Position numbers and translations under genes: made by a program. Source: CAZVBV01 sp964578905 (GTDB taxonomy: Bacteria > Patescibacteriota > Gracilibacteria > UBA4473). From it: a DNA stretch of 18,218 nt. Shown here piece after piece: positions 1 to 6,616 of this stretch (the first letter of the stretch is position 1; each line of letters begins with the position of its first letter). Where the stretch lies: positions 1-18,218 of the forward strand of contig CAZOER010000019.1 of assembly GCA_964578905.1 (NCBI GenBank), written 5' to 3'. The notes beneath the pieces are model-generated. The model was not told where the DNA came from, made no database searches, and saw only the letters and a list, made by a program, of their open reading frames with translations.

Positions 1-40
1 TTTATACATCATGGTTCCCGCATTTTTTGGGTTCAAAAAC

Positions 41-1177
41 TTAGGACTTTTTAGAGTCTCCATGCGGGTCGAGTACGCCCACTCCTTTTCCATTTTCAAT
101 ATCGTTTTGGATCAACAATTCAAGTAATTTTGATTTTCCAGAACCTGATTTTCCTACTGTGTAGAGATGTCGTCTTCGATCTGATCGACGAATTCCAAAT
201 GGAATTTTCTTTCCATGAAAGTTTGTTTCTCCAAAGAATGAAACCTCTTTGTCTCCTCTTGCTACTGGTAAATCTGCAGGCGGTTCACATCGACGAGAGA
301 GAACATGAATAAGATTTGGAACTTTCTGTTCATTTGGCAGATGGTACAACGTCGTAATCTCTTTAACAGAAAGAAGAAAGGGGCTATTAATCGCCCTGTC
401 TTTAAATCGCTTTAATCCTGCTTTTTTATTGGTTGAAACTCCGTTATCGATGATTTTATTGAAATCCAACGTGTTGAAATTTTTCATTCCTCCAAACATC
501 GCTTTCAGTTTCATTTTCGGATTTTTATGAGGATCATCGGAAAAAGCCGCTATACGAATATTTGTCTGAAACAATTCTCCTGATATCTTTTCTGAAATCT
601 TTTTATTAAATCCTGATTTAATTCCTTTCTTGAACCAGTACTTCGTGAGAAATAATCGACGCAGTCGCTCAAGTCGCTTCTGAAGTCCAAGTAAAAAATG
701 AAATCCTCCTGAATCGAGTTTTGGACGGGTCGCAATTTGAAGCCAAATCCCTTCGTTCGGAGTACACTGTGCCATCACGTTGAGAATTCCAGAGAGTGAA
801 TCTGTTTCGAATTCTTCAAATTCTTTAATGGGAAACAGTGATCGTCTTCGGAGTGATAATTCTGACCACACGAAATTTGTTGTGTCTTTGATACGATCAG
901 TAAAATCTGGAATTTCAAAAATATCAGCATCTGGATCCATCGCATACACTTGTCCCGCAATTACTCCGCAAGTCGCTTCATCAGAGGTGAAACAGAATCC
1001 AATATTCTGTCCAAACACCACCATTTCAAATGACATCTTCACACCTGGTAAAGATTCATGCAGGTTAATAAACACATCCATAAACTTTTCGGCATTCCTC
1101 ATATTCTCTTGCTTGGCAGTTTTGGCTAAAACGGTCTCTGCTTTGAACTGAGGAACACGAATAAGGTATGTTTTCAT
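41..1177 (-). pseudogene. DUF87/VirB4-like (HerA/TraD-type) ATPase, N-terminal part, frame broken
   Basis: The protein resembles the ATPases of type IV secretion and DNA-transfer systems (VirB4/HerA superfamily) that are common in CPR genomes and normally run to roughly 700-800 residues. The N-terminal half is a family-specific non-ATPase domain. A clear Walker A, GKSGSGKS, lies near residue 342, followed by VGVLDPHGD, the usual sequence after that P-loop. The frame then stops at 41-43 (TAA), before any Walker B or C-terminal ATPase core, so this product alone could not be an ATPase. The +1 frame stays open to the window edge and reads like the expected continuation (KFLNPKN, compare the usual FIPKN), which suggests a one-base deletion or assembly error. 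Start: ATG at 1177 is preferred to 1186, because a promoter-like TTGCGA/TAGAAA ends directly at 1187. Family call is fairly sure; pseudogene status is inference. Confidence 0.7.
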
Positions 1178-1186
1178 ATCGAGCAT

Positions 1187-1215
1187 TTTCTAGCAGAAAT
1201 TTGACAACTTCGCAA
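1187..1215 (-). promoter_or_regulatory. Promoter of the ATPase gene
   Basis: On the minus strand, TTGCGA (1210-1215), 17 bases, then TAGAAA (1187-1192). Nine bases separate the -10 box from the ATG at 1177, so a leader of only a few bases is predicted. Both boxes match consensus at 4 of 6 positions. It is divergent to the promoter at 1260-1287. Confidence 0.4.
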
Positions 1216-1259
1216 GCAGATTTGCTTTTATGAACCTCTCTATCCCATTGCGTATTTCT

Positions 1260-1287
1260 TTGTGGAAAAATATTTTTTCTGTATCAT
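1260..1287 (+). promoter_or_regulatory. Promoter of the small membrane protein gene
   Basis: TTGTGG (1260-1265, weak), 16 bases, TATCAT (1282-1287, 5 of 6). The ATG at 1293 follows after five bases, which supports that start over the upstream in-frame ATG at 1230, since the latter lies before the promoter. Confidence 0.4.
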
Positions 1288-1292
1288 TTGGG

Positions 1293-1637
1293 ATGACCGT
1301 AACAAAAACAAACATGATCTTCCTCAGAAAACATCACTCGATTCATAAAAAGCTTTCTTCTATCGCGATTCTTGTTGCGATTTTACCAGCAATCGTATGG
1401 CTTGATATGCTCTACGCGCTGTTTCGAGAACACGTTCTCATTCCCATTTATTACGGAATTCCGGACGCAGGATATGTAGCTTTGATGCTTGTACTTCCTG
1501 TTGTTTCTCTGATATTCGCAACAATTGGACATATTAAAACTCCCCCACACGAACGAGACTACGGACTCGGAGTTATGTTTTTCTCAATTGCACTTGTTAT
1601 TTTGATGTCATTGGCTATATCTCCGCTCGCAGGGTAA
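1293..1637 (+). CDS. Small integral membrane protein, function unknown
   Basis: A 114-residue protein with no family I recognise. A short basic N-terminus (RKHHSIHKK) is followed by three hydrophobic stretches at about residues 28-48, 63-85 and 95-112, so it should sit in the cytoplasmic membrane with short loops. It starts at 1293 if the promoter directly upstream is real; the frame is also open from an ATG at 1230, which would add 21 residues. The stop codon is ten bases before rsmA and forms part of that gene's candidate -10 box. It is divergent from the ATPase gene. Nothing in the sequence points to a specific role. Confidence 0.7.
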   Translation: MTVTKTNMIFLRKHHSIHKKLSSIAILVAILPAIVWLDMLYALFREHVLIPIYYGIPDAGYVALMLVLPVVSLIFATIGHIKTPPHERDYGLGVMFFSIALVILMSLAISPLAG

Positions 1638-1640
1638 TAT
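1611..1640 (+). promoter_or_regulatory. Candidate promoter of rsmA
   Basis: TTGGCT (1611-1616), 18 bases, TAATAT (1635-1640), then seven bases to the rsmA ATG. The first three bases of the -10 box are the TAA stop of the upstream gene. Both boxes match consensus at 4 of 6 positions, so this is suggestive only. Confidence 0.35.
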
Positions 1641-1647
1641 AGCATCA

Positions 1648-2454
1648 ATGAAGAGATCATCATTTGCAAAGAAATCACTCGGACAAAATTTTTTGCAGTC
1701 CTCGAAGATTCGAGACCAGATTTTGGAATCTGTCGGTGATTTGAAAGACAAAGAGATATTGGAAATTGGACCAGGGTTGGGATTTTTGACGAACAAACTC
1801 GTAGCCAAGAAAGCCAATCTAACAGCGGTAGAACTCGATGATCGAGCGGTGGAGTTATTACAAAAGGATTTCGGACATCGGGATAATTTCCACCTCATTC
1901 ATGGAGATATTTTGAGACAAGACTTGGACGAACTCTTTGAACAAAAAAAGTATTCAATTATTGCGAATATTCCGTACAACATCACATCGCCGATCTTGAA
2001 AAAGGCATTGGCGAACACAAAAAACAAACCCGAAACTATGACCCTCATGGTGCAAAAAGAAGTGGCCGAAAAACTCTGTCCTCCTTCGAACAACAAACCG
2101 TGGAAGCGCTCTATTCTTTCTTTGTCAGTAGAAATTTTTGCAGAAGCAGAACTCCTCTTTTTTGTAGGACGAGAACACTTCGATCCCGTCCCGAAGGTTG
2201 ATTCTGCGATTATCAGAATAACAACCCGATCAAAACCCTTGGTGGATAAGAAGATGGAACGAGACTTTTTCACCGTTCTTCACGCAGGATTTAGTCGAAA
2301 GAGGAAGAAGCTCGGCAATGTTGTCGGATCTTTTTTTGGAGGCGATGCCGCAAAGATACTCGGAGACATTGACTCTGATCGAAGAGCTGAAACACTGAGT
2401 GTCGATGAATGGATTATGATTACAAAGAATTTTCAGAAAATAGAAAATGTCTAA
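1648..2454 (+). CDS. rsmA: 16S rRNA (adenine1518-N6/adenine1519-N6)-dimethyltransferase
   Basis: RsmA (KsgA) dimethylates two adjacent adenines in the 3'-terminal helix 45 loop of 16S rRNA during late small-subunit assembly, using S-adenosylmethionine. The 268-residue length fits the family. The family N-terminal signature KKSLGQNFL is at residues 8-16, the SAM-binding motif I EIGPGLG at 39-45 with the acidic motif II residue in VELDD (61-65), HGDIL at 85-89, and the catalytic motif IV NIPYNI at 107-112. The C-terminal helical domain is present through the end. The last 8 bases overlap the start of the next gene, another RNA methyltransferase, so the two are probably translated from one mRNA. 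Start chosen at the ATG just before the family signature. Confidence 0.95.
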   Translation: MKRSSFAKKSLGQNFLQSSKIRDQILESVGDLKDKEILEIGPGLGFLTNKLVAKKANLTAVELDDRAVELLQKDFGHRDNFHLIHGDILRQDLDELFEQKKYSIIANIPYNITSPILKKALANTKNKPETMTLMVQKEVAEKLCPPSNNKPWKRSILSLSVEIFAEAELLFFVGREHFDPVPKVDSAIIRITTRSKPLVDKKMERDFFTVLHAGFSRKRKKLGNVVGSFFGGDAAKILGDIDSDRRAETLSVDEWIMITKNFQKIENV

Positions 2455-3901
2455 ATTCCCTGATCGTTTCGTTGAACGAATACAAGACATTCTTCCAAAG
2501 AAGGAGTGGGATGATTTCTTTCTCATGGCCACAGAGCCCCTTTCTAAGAGCATCCGAATAGCATCCAAGTCCGGACTTGAAAAAGTTTCTTGTAAGCAAA
2601 GTCCGGACTTAAATAGAAAATGGAAACTCACTCCCACAAGCATTCCTGAGGCCTTTTTTATTCAACGAGAAAATCAGAGCGAACTCCCCTTGGGGAAAAC
2701 ACTGGAACATTTCAGCGGAGGAATTTATATCGCTTCTCTGAGTTCCCTCCTCTCGGTACATGTCCTCGATCCGAAACCAGAGGAAAAGATTCTCGATGTG
2801 GCAGCTGCCCCTGGGTCAAAATCAACATTCATCGCGGATCGAATGAAAAACACGGGCGTGCTCGTGGTCAATGAACCCAGCTCTTCCAGGTCAATGAAAC
2901 TCGCCTCGAACTTGGATCGGATGGGAGTTGAAAATGAAGTGTTATTGCAAAGTGATGGAACGTATTTGAACACATTTTTTGTTCAAGAATTTGATCGCAT
3001 TCTTCTCGATGCTCCATGCAGTAGTGAAGGTTTTGGAAGAAAAGATTCTACGTTTTTTGAAAAGATGTGGAGCGAAAAAAAGATCTTTGAAGCGGCGAAG
3101 CTCCAAAAGAAACTCATCAAGGCTTCCTTTGAAATGCTCGCTTCTGGAGGCACAATGATCTATTCCACCTGCACATCAGCGCCCGAGGAAAATGAAGCGG
3201 TGGTGCAATACCTGATCAACACGTTTGGGAAACATGTGGAGATTCTGCCTATTGATTTGGGAACGATTCCACATCACGCGGGAATCGAGAAATTTGGAAC
3301 CGATACATTTGATCCGGCAATAACGAAGAATGTTCGACGAATTTTTCCACACCTGAGAAGTGCGTCCTGGAACAGTGAAATTTTCTTTATAGCGAAAATA
3401 AAGAAGACCTCTCTCCTCTCTCTTGCGGGGAAAAAGTCTGCTCCGTTGAAATCCTCAACGCAAATATTGGGAAGGAATCAATCCGCTACCGTCATCGCAA
3501 AATTGTGTAAAACGTTTGGCTTTAAACGAACAATCTTTGAAAAGAAAGTCATCCTCGAGCGAAACGATACACTTTTTATCACAACAAAAGCGGCGGCTCA
3601 ATTTGCCACCCATCACTCATATCGCAGAGCTGGACTTCCGATGATTGATAAACACGGGAATATCATGTCTCCCTTTGCGATTCATTACGGACCTCACGCA
3701 ACAGAGAATATCCTCAAACTCACAACGGAAGAAAAAGAACGATGGCTCGAGGGCTTTGATCTCTCTTTGTTCAAACCACTGGAACGTCCTGATGGAACAG
3801 AGATATTTGTGCAGTACGAAGGGTTTTGTCTCGGTCATGGAAAAGTTCTGAACAAGGGGAAGAAACTCAAGAACAAACTTGATCGGAGTCTTGTCTTTTA
3901 A
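2447..3901 (+). CDS. RsmB/RsmF-family (NOL1/NOP2/Sun) RNA cytosine-C5 methyltransferase
   Basis: This enzyme family transfers a methyl group from S-adenosylmethionine to C5 of cytidine in rRNA or tRNA. The SAM site DVAAAPGSKS is at residues 117-126, motif IV LLDAPCSSEG at 186-195 with the release cysteine C191, and motif VI YSTCT with the catalytic cysteine C242. The long C-terminal part (about 330-484) matches the layout of E. coli RsmF (479 residues, C-terminal PUA-like domain), as does the total length of 484, so a 16S rRNA target is likely; the exact base cannot be read from sequence. The RsmB-type N-terminal NusB domain is absent. The gene overlaps rsmA by 8 bases, which points to translational coupling of two rRNA methylases. 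Confidence 0.88.
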   Translation: MSKFPDRFVERIQDILPKKEWDDFFLMATEPLSKSIRIASKSGLEKVSCKQSPDLNRKWKLTPTSIPEAFFIQRENQSELPLGKTLEHFSGGIYIASLSSLLSVHVLDPKPEEKILDVAAAPGSKSTFIADRMKNTGVLVVNEPSSSRSMKLASNLDRMGVENEVLLQSDGTYLNTFFVQEFDRILLDAPCSSEGFGRKDSTFFEKMWSEKKIFEAAKLQKKLIKASFEMLASGGTMIYSTCTSAPEENEAVVQYLINTFGKHVEILPIDLGTIPHHAGIEKFGTDTFDPAITKNVRRIFPHLRSASWNSEIFFIAKIKKTSLLSLAGKKSAPLKSSTQILGRNQSATVIAKLCKTFGFKRTIFEKKVILERNDTLFITTKAAAQFATHHSYRRAGLPMIDKHGNIMSPFAIHYGPHATENILKLTTEEKERWLEGFDLSLFKPLERPDGTEIFVQYEGFCLGHGKVLNKGKKLKNKLDRSLVF

Positions 3902-3928
3902 ACGCAAATGGGGCATCATGGGGATAGG

Positions 3929-3934
3929 TAATAT
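3929..3934 (+). promoter_or_regulatory. -10 box of the exported basic protein gene
   Basis: TAATAT lies seven bases before the ATG at 3942. No good -35 box is visible at the right distance. It supports 3942 as the start instead of the in-frame ATG at 3879, which lies inside the upstream gene. Confidence 0.35.
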
Positions 3935-3941
3935 TTTCAGT

Positions 3942-4472
3942 ATGAAAAAATTCTTTTCTGTCTTCGTTGTACTCGCTTTCCTTGGACTTCCGATGCTACA
4001 AGCTTCGGCTATTTCACCACAAGAGGTGAATGAAATCCTTTCAAAAAAAAGAGATCCTCATCTGCAAAGCATTCTCAAAGCACACAAACGCGCTGTTGCG
4101 AAACGAACAAAGACAACAACGACTGAAATTAAAGGAGGATTATGGAGAAGTACGCTCACGCTCAAAGAATCTGCTACACGAAGTCGTCCATCATATACGT
4201 CTGATTCTTTTCGGAATAAAGCCGTACGAACGCCTAAAATGCTCAAAAAGACTGACCGACGAAGAACAGGGCTCACACGAAGAAGTATAAATCAACCACG
4301 ACTCTGGTCTCGTCGACAAGCAGAAAACAAAGAACGTCGTGTACGACAGTTTAGTCGAGGAGGCGATGCCTTTAAACGTAATATTGGAAAAGAAAAAACG
4401 TCAACAACACAGCAACGAGCAAACTATCTCAAACGAAAACGATACGAATACAATCCACTTGATTCAGAGTAA
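3942..4472 (+). CDS. Exported, strongly basic protein of unknown function
   Basis: A 176-residue protein. Residues 1-23 are a typical signal peptide (MKKFF, a hydrophobic core, then QASA as the likely cleavage site). The mature part begins ISPQEVNEIL and is unusually rich in arginine and lysine along nearly its whole length (for example RRTGLTRRS, WSRRQAENKERR), also rich in Thr and Ser, with no cysteine and little hydrophobic content. It therefore looks largely disordered and cationic. I recognise no domain. Such a protein outside the membrane could bind anionic wall polymers, surface polysaccharide or DNA, but that is inference from charge. The start is set by the signal peptide. It lies 21 bases before the inhibitor-like lipoprotein gene on the same strand. 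Confidence 0.7.
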   Translation: MKKFFSVFVVLAFLGLPMLQASAISPQEVNEILSKKRDPHLQSILKAHKRAVAKRTKTTTTEIKGGLWRSTLTLKESATRSRPSYTSDSFRNKAVRTPKMLKKTDRRRTGLTRRSINQPRLWSRRQAENKERRVRQFSRGGDAFKRNIGKEKTSTTQQRANYLKRKRYEYNPLDSE

Positions 4473-4486
4473 GAATTCAATATTCT
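4459..4486 (+). promoter_or_regulatory. Promoter of the Kazal/Kunitz lipoprotein gene
   Basis: TTGATT (4459-4464), 16 bases, TATTCT (4481-4486), then seven bases to the ATG at 4494. The -35 box lies inside the end of the upstream gene. Confidence 0.4.
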
Positions 4487-4493
4487 TCGTCCG

Positions 4494-5027
4494 ATGAAAA
4501 AACTTGTTATTTTGGCTGTGGCGTTCGCATTATTTGGTTGTGGATCAAACACCGATTCTGATACTTCTTCTCAGACAAAGGTTGATTCTGAAACGATTGA
4601 AACGGTAGGATTTGGAGAAATCTGTGGAGGTGTTGAGGATATTAAATGTAGTTCAAAACTTATGTGTAAGCGTGAGGATCAAGTTGCGGAAGCAACCGGA
4701 ACCTGCGTCGATACCGTGCTTGATAAAGACATTGAATGTGATCAAACAAAAGCCCCTGTCTGTGGTCTCAAAGGAAGACAAAAAAATGGATACCTCAATG
4801 AGTGTGAAGCCCATCGACATGGAGCCGAGATTCTTCACGAGTGGTTTTGCAAAGTCGAACCCATAAAGAATAATTGTAAAGCACCCGTCCGGAGTGTTGG
4901 AAACTGTGAGATGTTTATGATTGGATATGAATTTGATGGCGAGCAATGCCAAGAGGTCAGCGTCGCAGGATGCGAAGCAGAAATTCCATTCCCAACTCTG
5001 AAGGATTGCCAGATGGAGTGTCTGTAG
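4494..5027 (+). CDS. Lipoprotein with Kazal-like and Kunitz-like protease inhibitor modules
   Basis: A 177-residue secreted lipoprotein. The signal peptide ends in a lipobox (LFGC, lipidated Cys16), followed by a Ser/Thr/Asp-rich tether. Three cysteine modules follow. First, residues 41-71 have four Cys (44, 52, 58, 71) in a CGG...C...C...GTC pattern often seen next to bacterial Kazal domains. Second, residues 82-119 (Cys 82, 90, 104, 119) read APVCG...GYLNECEA...GAEI, a Kazal-like pattern with four cysteines in place of six. Third, residues 128-176 have six Cys (128, 138, 152, 160, 172, 176) with near-Kunitz/BPTI spacing (10-14-8-12-4 against 9-16-8-13-4) and the conserved AGC before the fourth Cys. 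The Kunitz P1 position would be Glu139 instead of the common Lys/Arg. The predicted role is a surface-held serine protease inhibitor; activity is inference. Confidence 0.75.
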   Translation: MKKLVILAVAFALFGCGSNTDSDTSSQTKVDSETIETVGFGEICGGVEDIKCSSKLMCKREDQVAEATGTCVDTVLDKDIECDQTKAPVCGLKGRQKNGYLNECEAHRHGAEILHEWFCKVEPIKNNCKAPVRSVGNCEMFMIGYEFDGEQCQEVSVAGCEAEIPFPTLKDCQMECL

Positions 5028-5028
5028 T

Positions 5029-5823
5029 CTACCGTTCTGTTTGGAACTCTTTCGTGCGTTTCAGAGCGGATTGGGAGGCTTTTTGAACGAGTGTATTGAT
5101 ATCGTTTTCATTGAAAACACGAAGCGCCTGCTCAGTTGATCCTTTTGGCGACGTCACGCGTTCTCGCCAGAGTGCGAATGTATCTTTTGGGTTTTCTTGA
5201 AGAATGTGTGCTGATCCGATGAGCGTTTGACGCACAAGTAATTCTGATTGTTCAGAAGAAAAACCGAGTTTCTCCGCTGACTTCTGAAGTGCCTCTGCGA
5301 AACGGAAAAAGTACGCTGGACCACTGCCAGAAATCGTACTCATCGCATCAATCTGTTCTTCCTGTTTGAGTTCAAGAACGGTTCCTCCTGCTTCAAGAAG
5401 AGCTCGAACGATTGATTGTTCTGACTCGTTGAAAGATTCCGCAAAAAACAATCCCGTCATCCCCTTTCCAACAAATTGTCCAACATTGGGCATGATCCGC
5501 GCGATTTTTGTTTGTGGAAATTTCTCTGCAATCAGTGCACTGTTTTTCCCTACAAGCATCGAAATTACGATCATTCCTTCTTTTGGAGTGAATTGAATAT
5601 CTGCTAAGTTCTGTGGTTTAAAGCCGAGAAACAAGATGTCGCAGTCCTCTATATCTTTTGAATTGGTGGTTGTCTCCACGCCATATTTTTCTTGTAATAG
5701 CTGTAATCGTTCTACGGTCTTATCGCAGATGATAATGTCTGAAGAAGGGCAAACCCCTTTCTTTAGAATCCCATTTAAAAAAGATTCTCCCATATTTCCG
5801 CAGCCGAAAAAACCAAGTTTCAT
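5029..5823 (-). CDS. proC: Pyrroline-5-carboxylate reductase
   Basis: ProC reduces 1-pyrroline-5-carboxylate to L-proline with NAD(P)H, the last step of proline synthesis, in the cytoplasm. The 264-residue length from this start fits the family. The N-terminal Rossmann motif GFFGCGNMG is at 4-12, IARIMPNVG at 107-115, the substrate-site motif SGSGPAYF at 165-172, and the C-terminal signature VTSPKGSTEQAL at 223-234. The frame is open upstream to an ATG at 5922, but the extra 33 residues are not family-like and would cross the promoter of the divergent gene, so 5823 is chosen. The stop is one base from the convergent lipoprotein stop, with no terminator between. No other proline genes are in the window. 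Confidence 0.92.
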   Translation of the reverse strand: MKLGFFGCGNMGESFLNGILKKGVCPSSDIIICDKTVERLQLLQEKYGVETTTNSKDIEDCDILFLGFKPQNLADIQFTPKEGMIVISMLVGKNSALIAEKFPQTKIARIMPNVGQFVGKGMTGLFFAESFNESEQSIVRALLEAGGTVLELKQEEQIDAMSTISGSGPAYFFRFAEALQKSAEKLGFSSEQSELLVRQTLIGSAHILQENPKDTFALWRERVTSPKGSTEQALRVFNENDINTLVQKASQSALKRTKEFQTER

Positions 5824-5844
5824 CACGTGATATTGTGTCAGGTT

Positions 5845-5872
5845 TTGACTTTTCCCGCAAAAAAAGAAGAAT
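5845..5872 (+). promoter_or_regulatory. Promoter of the holin-4-like gene
   Basis: TTGACT (5845-5850), 16 bases, AAGAAT (5867-5872), then nine bases to the ATG at 5882. It sits in the 58-base divergent gap to proC. Confidence 0.4.
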
Positions 5873-5881
5873 AAGGACGTT

Positions 5882-6259
5882 ATGCGATTTTTAGCAAAAA
5901 TATTTCTCATTATCTTGCTCAATGCCTTGGTGTTTTGGGTATTAGATACAAAGATTTTCCTTGATAAATTTATTATCTCAGGGGCTATCGAAGGTTATTT
6001 CTTTGTTGCCATCGTCTTTGCGATGCTCAACATGTTTATCAAACCAATTCTTAATATTATCACGCTTCCCTTCCGACTGTTGACCCTCGGACTCTTGGGA
6101 TTTTTTATGAATGCCTTCATGCTCTGGCTTCTGGAAGGCAGTGTGAACTTTTTAGAAATGTTCAACACCCAACTGGAAATAGACGGGTTTGTCACGTATA
6201 TATTGGCAGGAATCGTGCTGTCGGTACTCAACACGTTATTTAATTGGTTGCGACATTAG
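5882..6259 (+). CDS. Phage holin family 4 superfamily / YvlD-like membrane protein
   Basis: A 125-residue integral membrane protein with four hydrophobic segments (about residues 4-22, 37-56, 62-84 and 101-121). The segment order and the LNMFIKPILNIITLPFRLLTLG stretch around residues 49-70 (read in two parts: LNMFIKPILNII, then TLPFRLLTLG) are the hallmark of the Phage_holin_4_2 family (PF04020), which despite its name is mostly found as chromosomal membrane proteins of unknown role in bacteria. There is no phage gene or endolysin pairing nearby, so a lysis function is unlikely. Length is typical of the family. Confidence 0.8.
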   Translation: MRFLAKIFLIILLNALVFWVLDTKIFLDKFIISGAIEGYFFVAIVFAMLNMFIKPILNIITLPFRLLTLGLLGFFMNAFMLWLLEGSVNFLEMFNTQLEIDGFVTYILAGIVLSVLNTLFNWLRH

Positions 6260-6286
6260 GGGGCGACAAGGTTGCAAAAAAAACAT

Positions 6287-6306
6287 GTCCTCGCGAAGGC
6301 GGGGAT
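6287..6306. repeat. REP-like palindrome (VIPAKAGIQ-type)
   Basis: GTCCTCGC, loop GAAG, GCGGGGAT form an 8-pair hairpin with two G-T wobbles. The core resembles the widespread intergenic palindrome with CGCGAAGGCGGG. Its translation in one frame gives HVLAKAGIQ, close to the VIPAKAGIQ peptide well known as a false product of this repeat class. It lies between the holin-4-like gene and secG. Confidence 0.55.
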
Positions 6307-6338
6307 CCAATTTTTAAAATTTCTCAGTCCATTCCTTC

Positions 6339-6366
6339 TTGCAAATTTTCAAAGAACCACTACACT
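6339..6366 (+). promoter_or_regulatory. Candidate promoter of secG
   Basis: TTGCAA (6339-6344), 16 bases, TACACT (6361-6366). Each box matches 4 of 6. The ATG at 6392 is 25 bases downstream, so a short leader of about 19 bases is predicted, unlike most genes here. Confidence 0.35.
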
Positions 6367-6391
6367 CCCCGCGGTTTTTTCGAGAAATAAC

Positions 6392-6607
6392 ATGTTTAAA
6401 ATTTTCTACATCATCATCACGATTCTCTTCATTGTTGTTGTTATTATGCAACAAAAGGACGCAACGCTTGGCTCAATGATGGGCGGAGACGCGGGAGATG
6501 ACATGGTGCAAACACGACGAGGCGGGGAAAAGTTCCTTCACCAAGCAACGATTGTTCTCGCTGTTATTTTCATTGTGGGAGGCCTCTACGCGATGCTTCT
6601 TGCATAA
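6392..6607 (+). CDS. secG: Preprotein translocase subunit SecG
   Basis: SecG is the small non-essential partner of SecYE that helps protein export across the cytoplasmic membrane. From the ATG at 6392 the protein is 71 residues, the usual length, with the family layout: a first membrane helix (about 2-18) ending VVVIMQQKD, a polar Gly-rich linker GSMMGGDAGDD with a TRRGGEKFL turn, and a second helix (about 50-70). The VVIMQQ and GEKFLHQAT sequences are typical of SecG (compare LLQ and ..FL.R.T). The frame extends upstream to 6272, but that part is translated from the REP-like palindrome, so it is not coding. The next gene starts nine bases after the stop. Confidence 0.88.
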   Translation: MFKIFYIIITILFIVVVIMQQKDATLGSMMGGDAGDDMVQTRRGGEKFLHQATIVLAVIFIVGGLYAMLLA

Positions 6608-6608
6608 A
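6603..6608 (+). promoter_or_regulatory. -10-like box before the solute-binding protein gene
   Basis: CATAAA covers the TAA stop of secG and ends eight bases before the ATG at 6617. No -35 box is clear, so readthrough from secG may be the main source of transcription. Confidence 0.25.
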
Positions 6609-6616
6609 CATTTCTT

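Noticed and set aside
41..46. Programmed +1 frameshift at TCC TAA in the ATPase gene
   Set aside because: The site recalls known +1 sites, but no stimulator is visible and a simple one-base deletion or assembly error is more likely. Kept only as a side note in the findings.
5824..5922. Longer ProC start at 5922
   Set aside because: The extra residues precede the Rossmann motif, do not look like ProC, and overlap the promoter and start of the divergent gene.
6272..6391. An N-terminal extension of SecG by 40 residues
   Set aside because: The extension is translated from a REP-like palindrome (HVLAKAGIQ) and SecG proteins begin at the first membrane helix.
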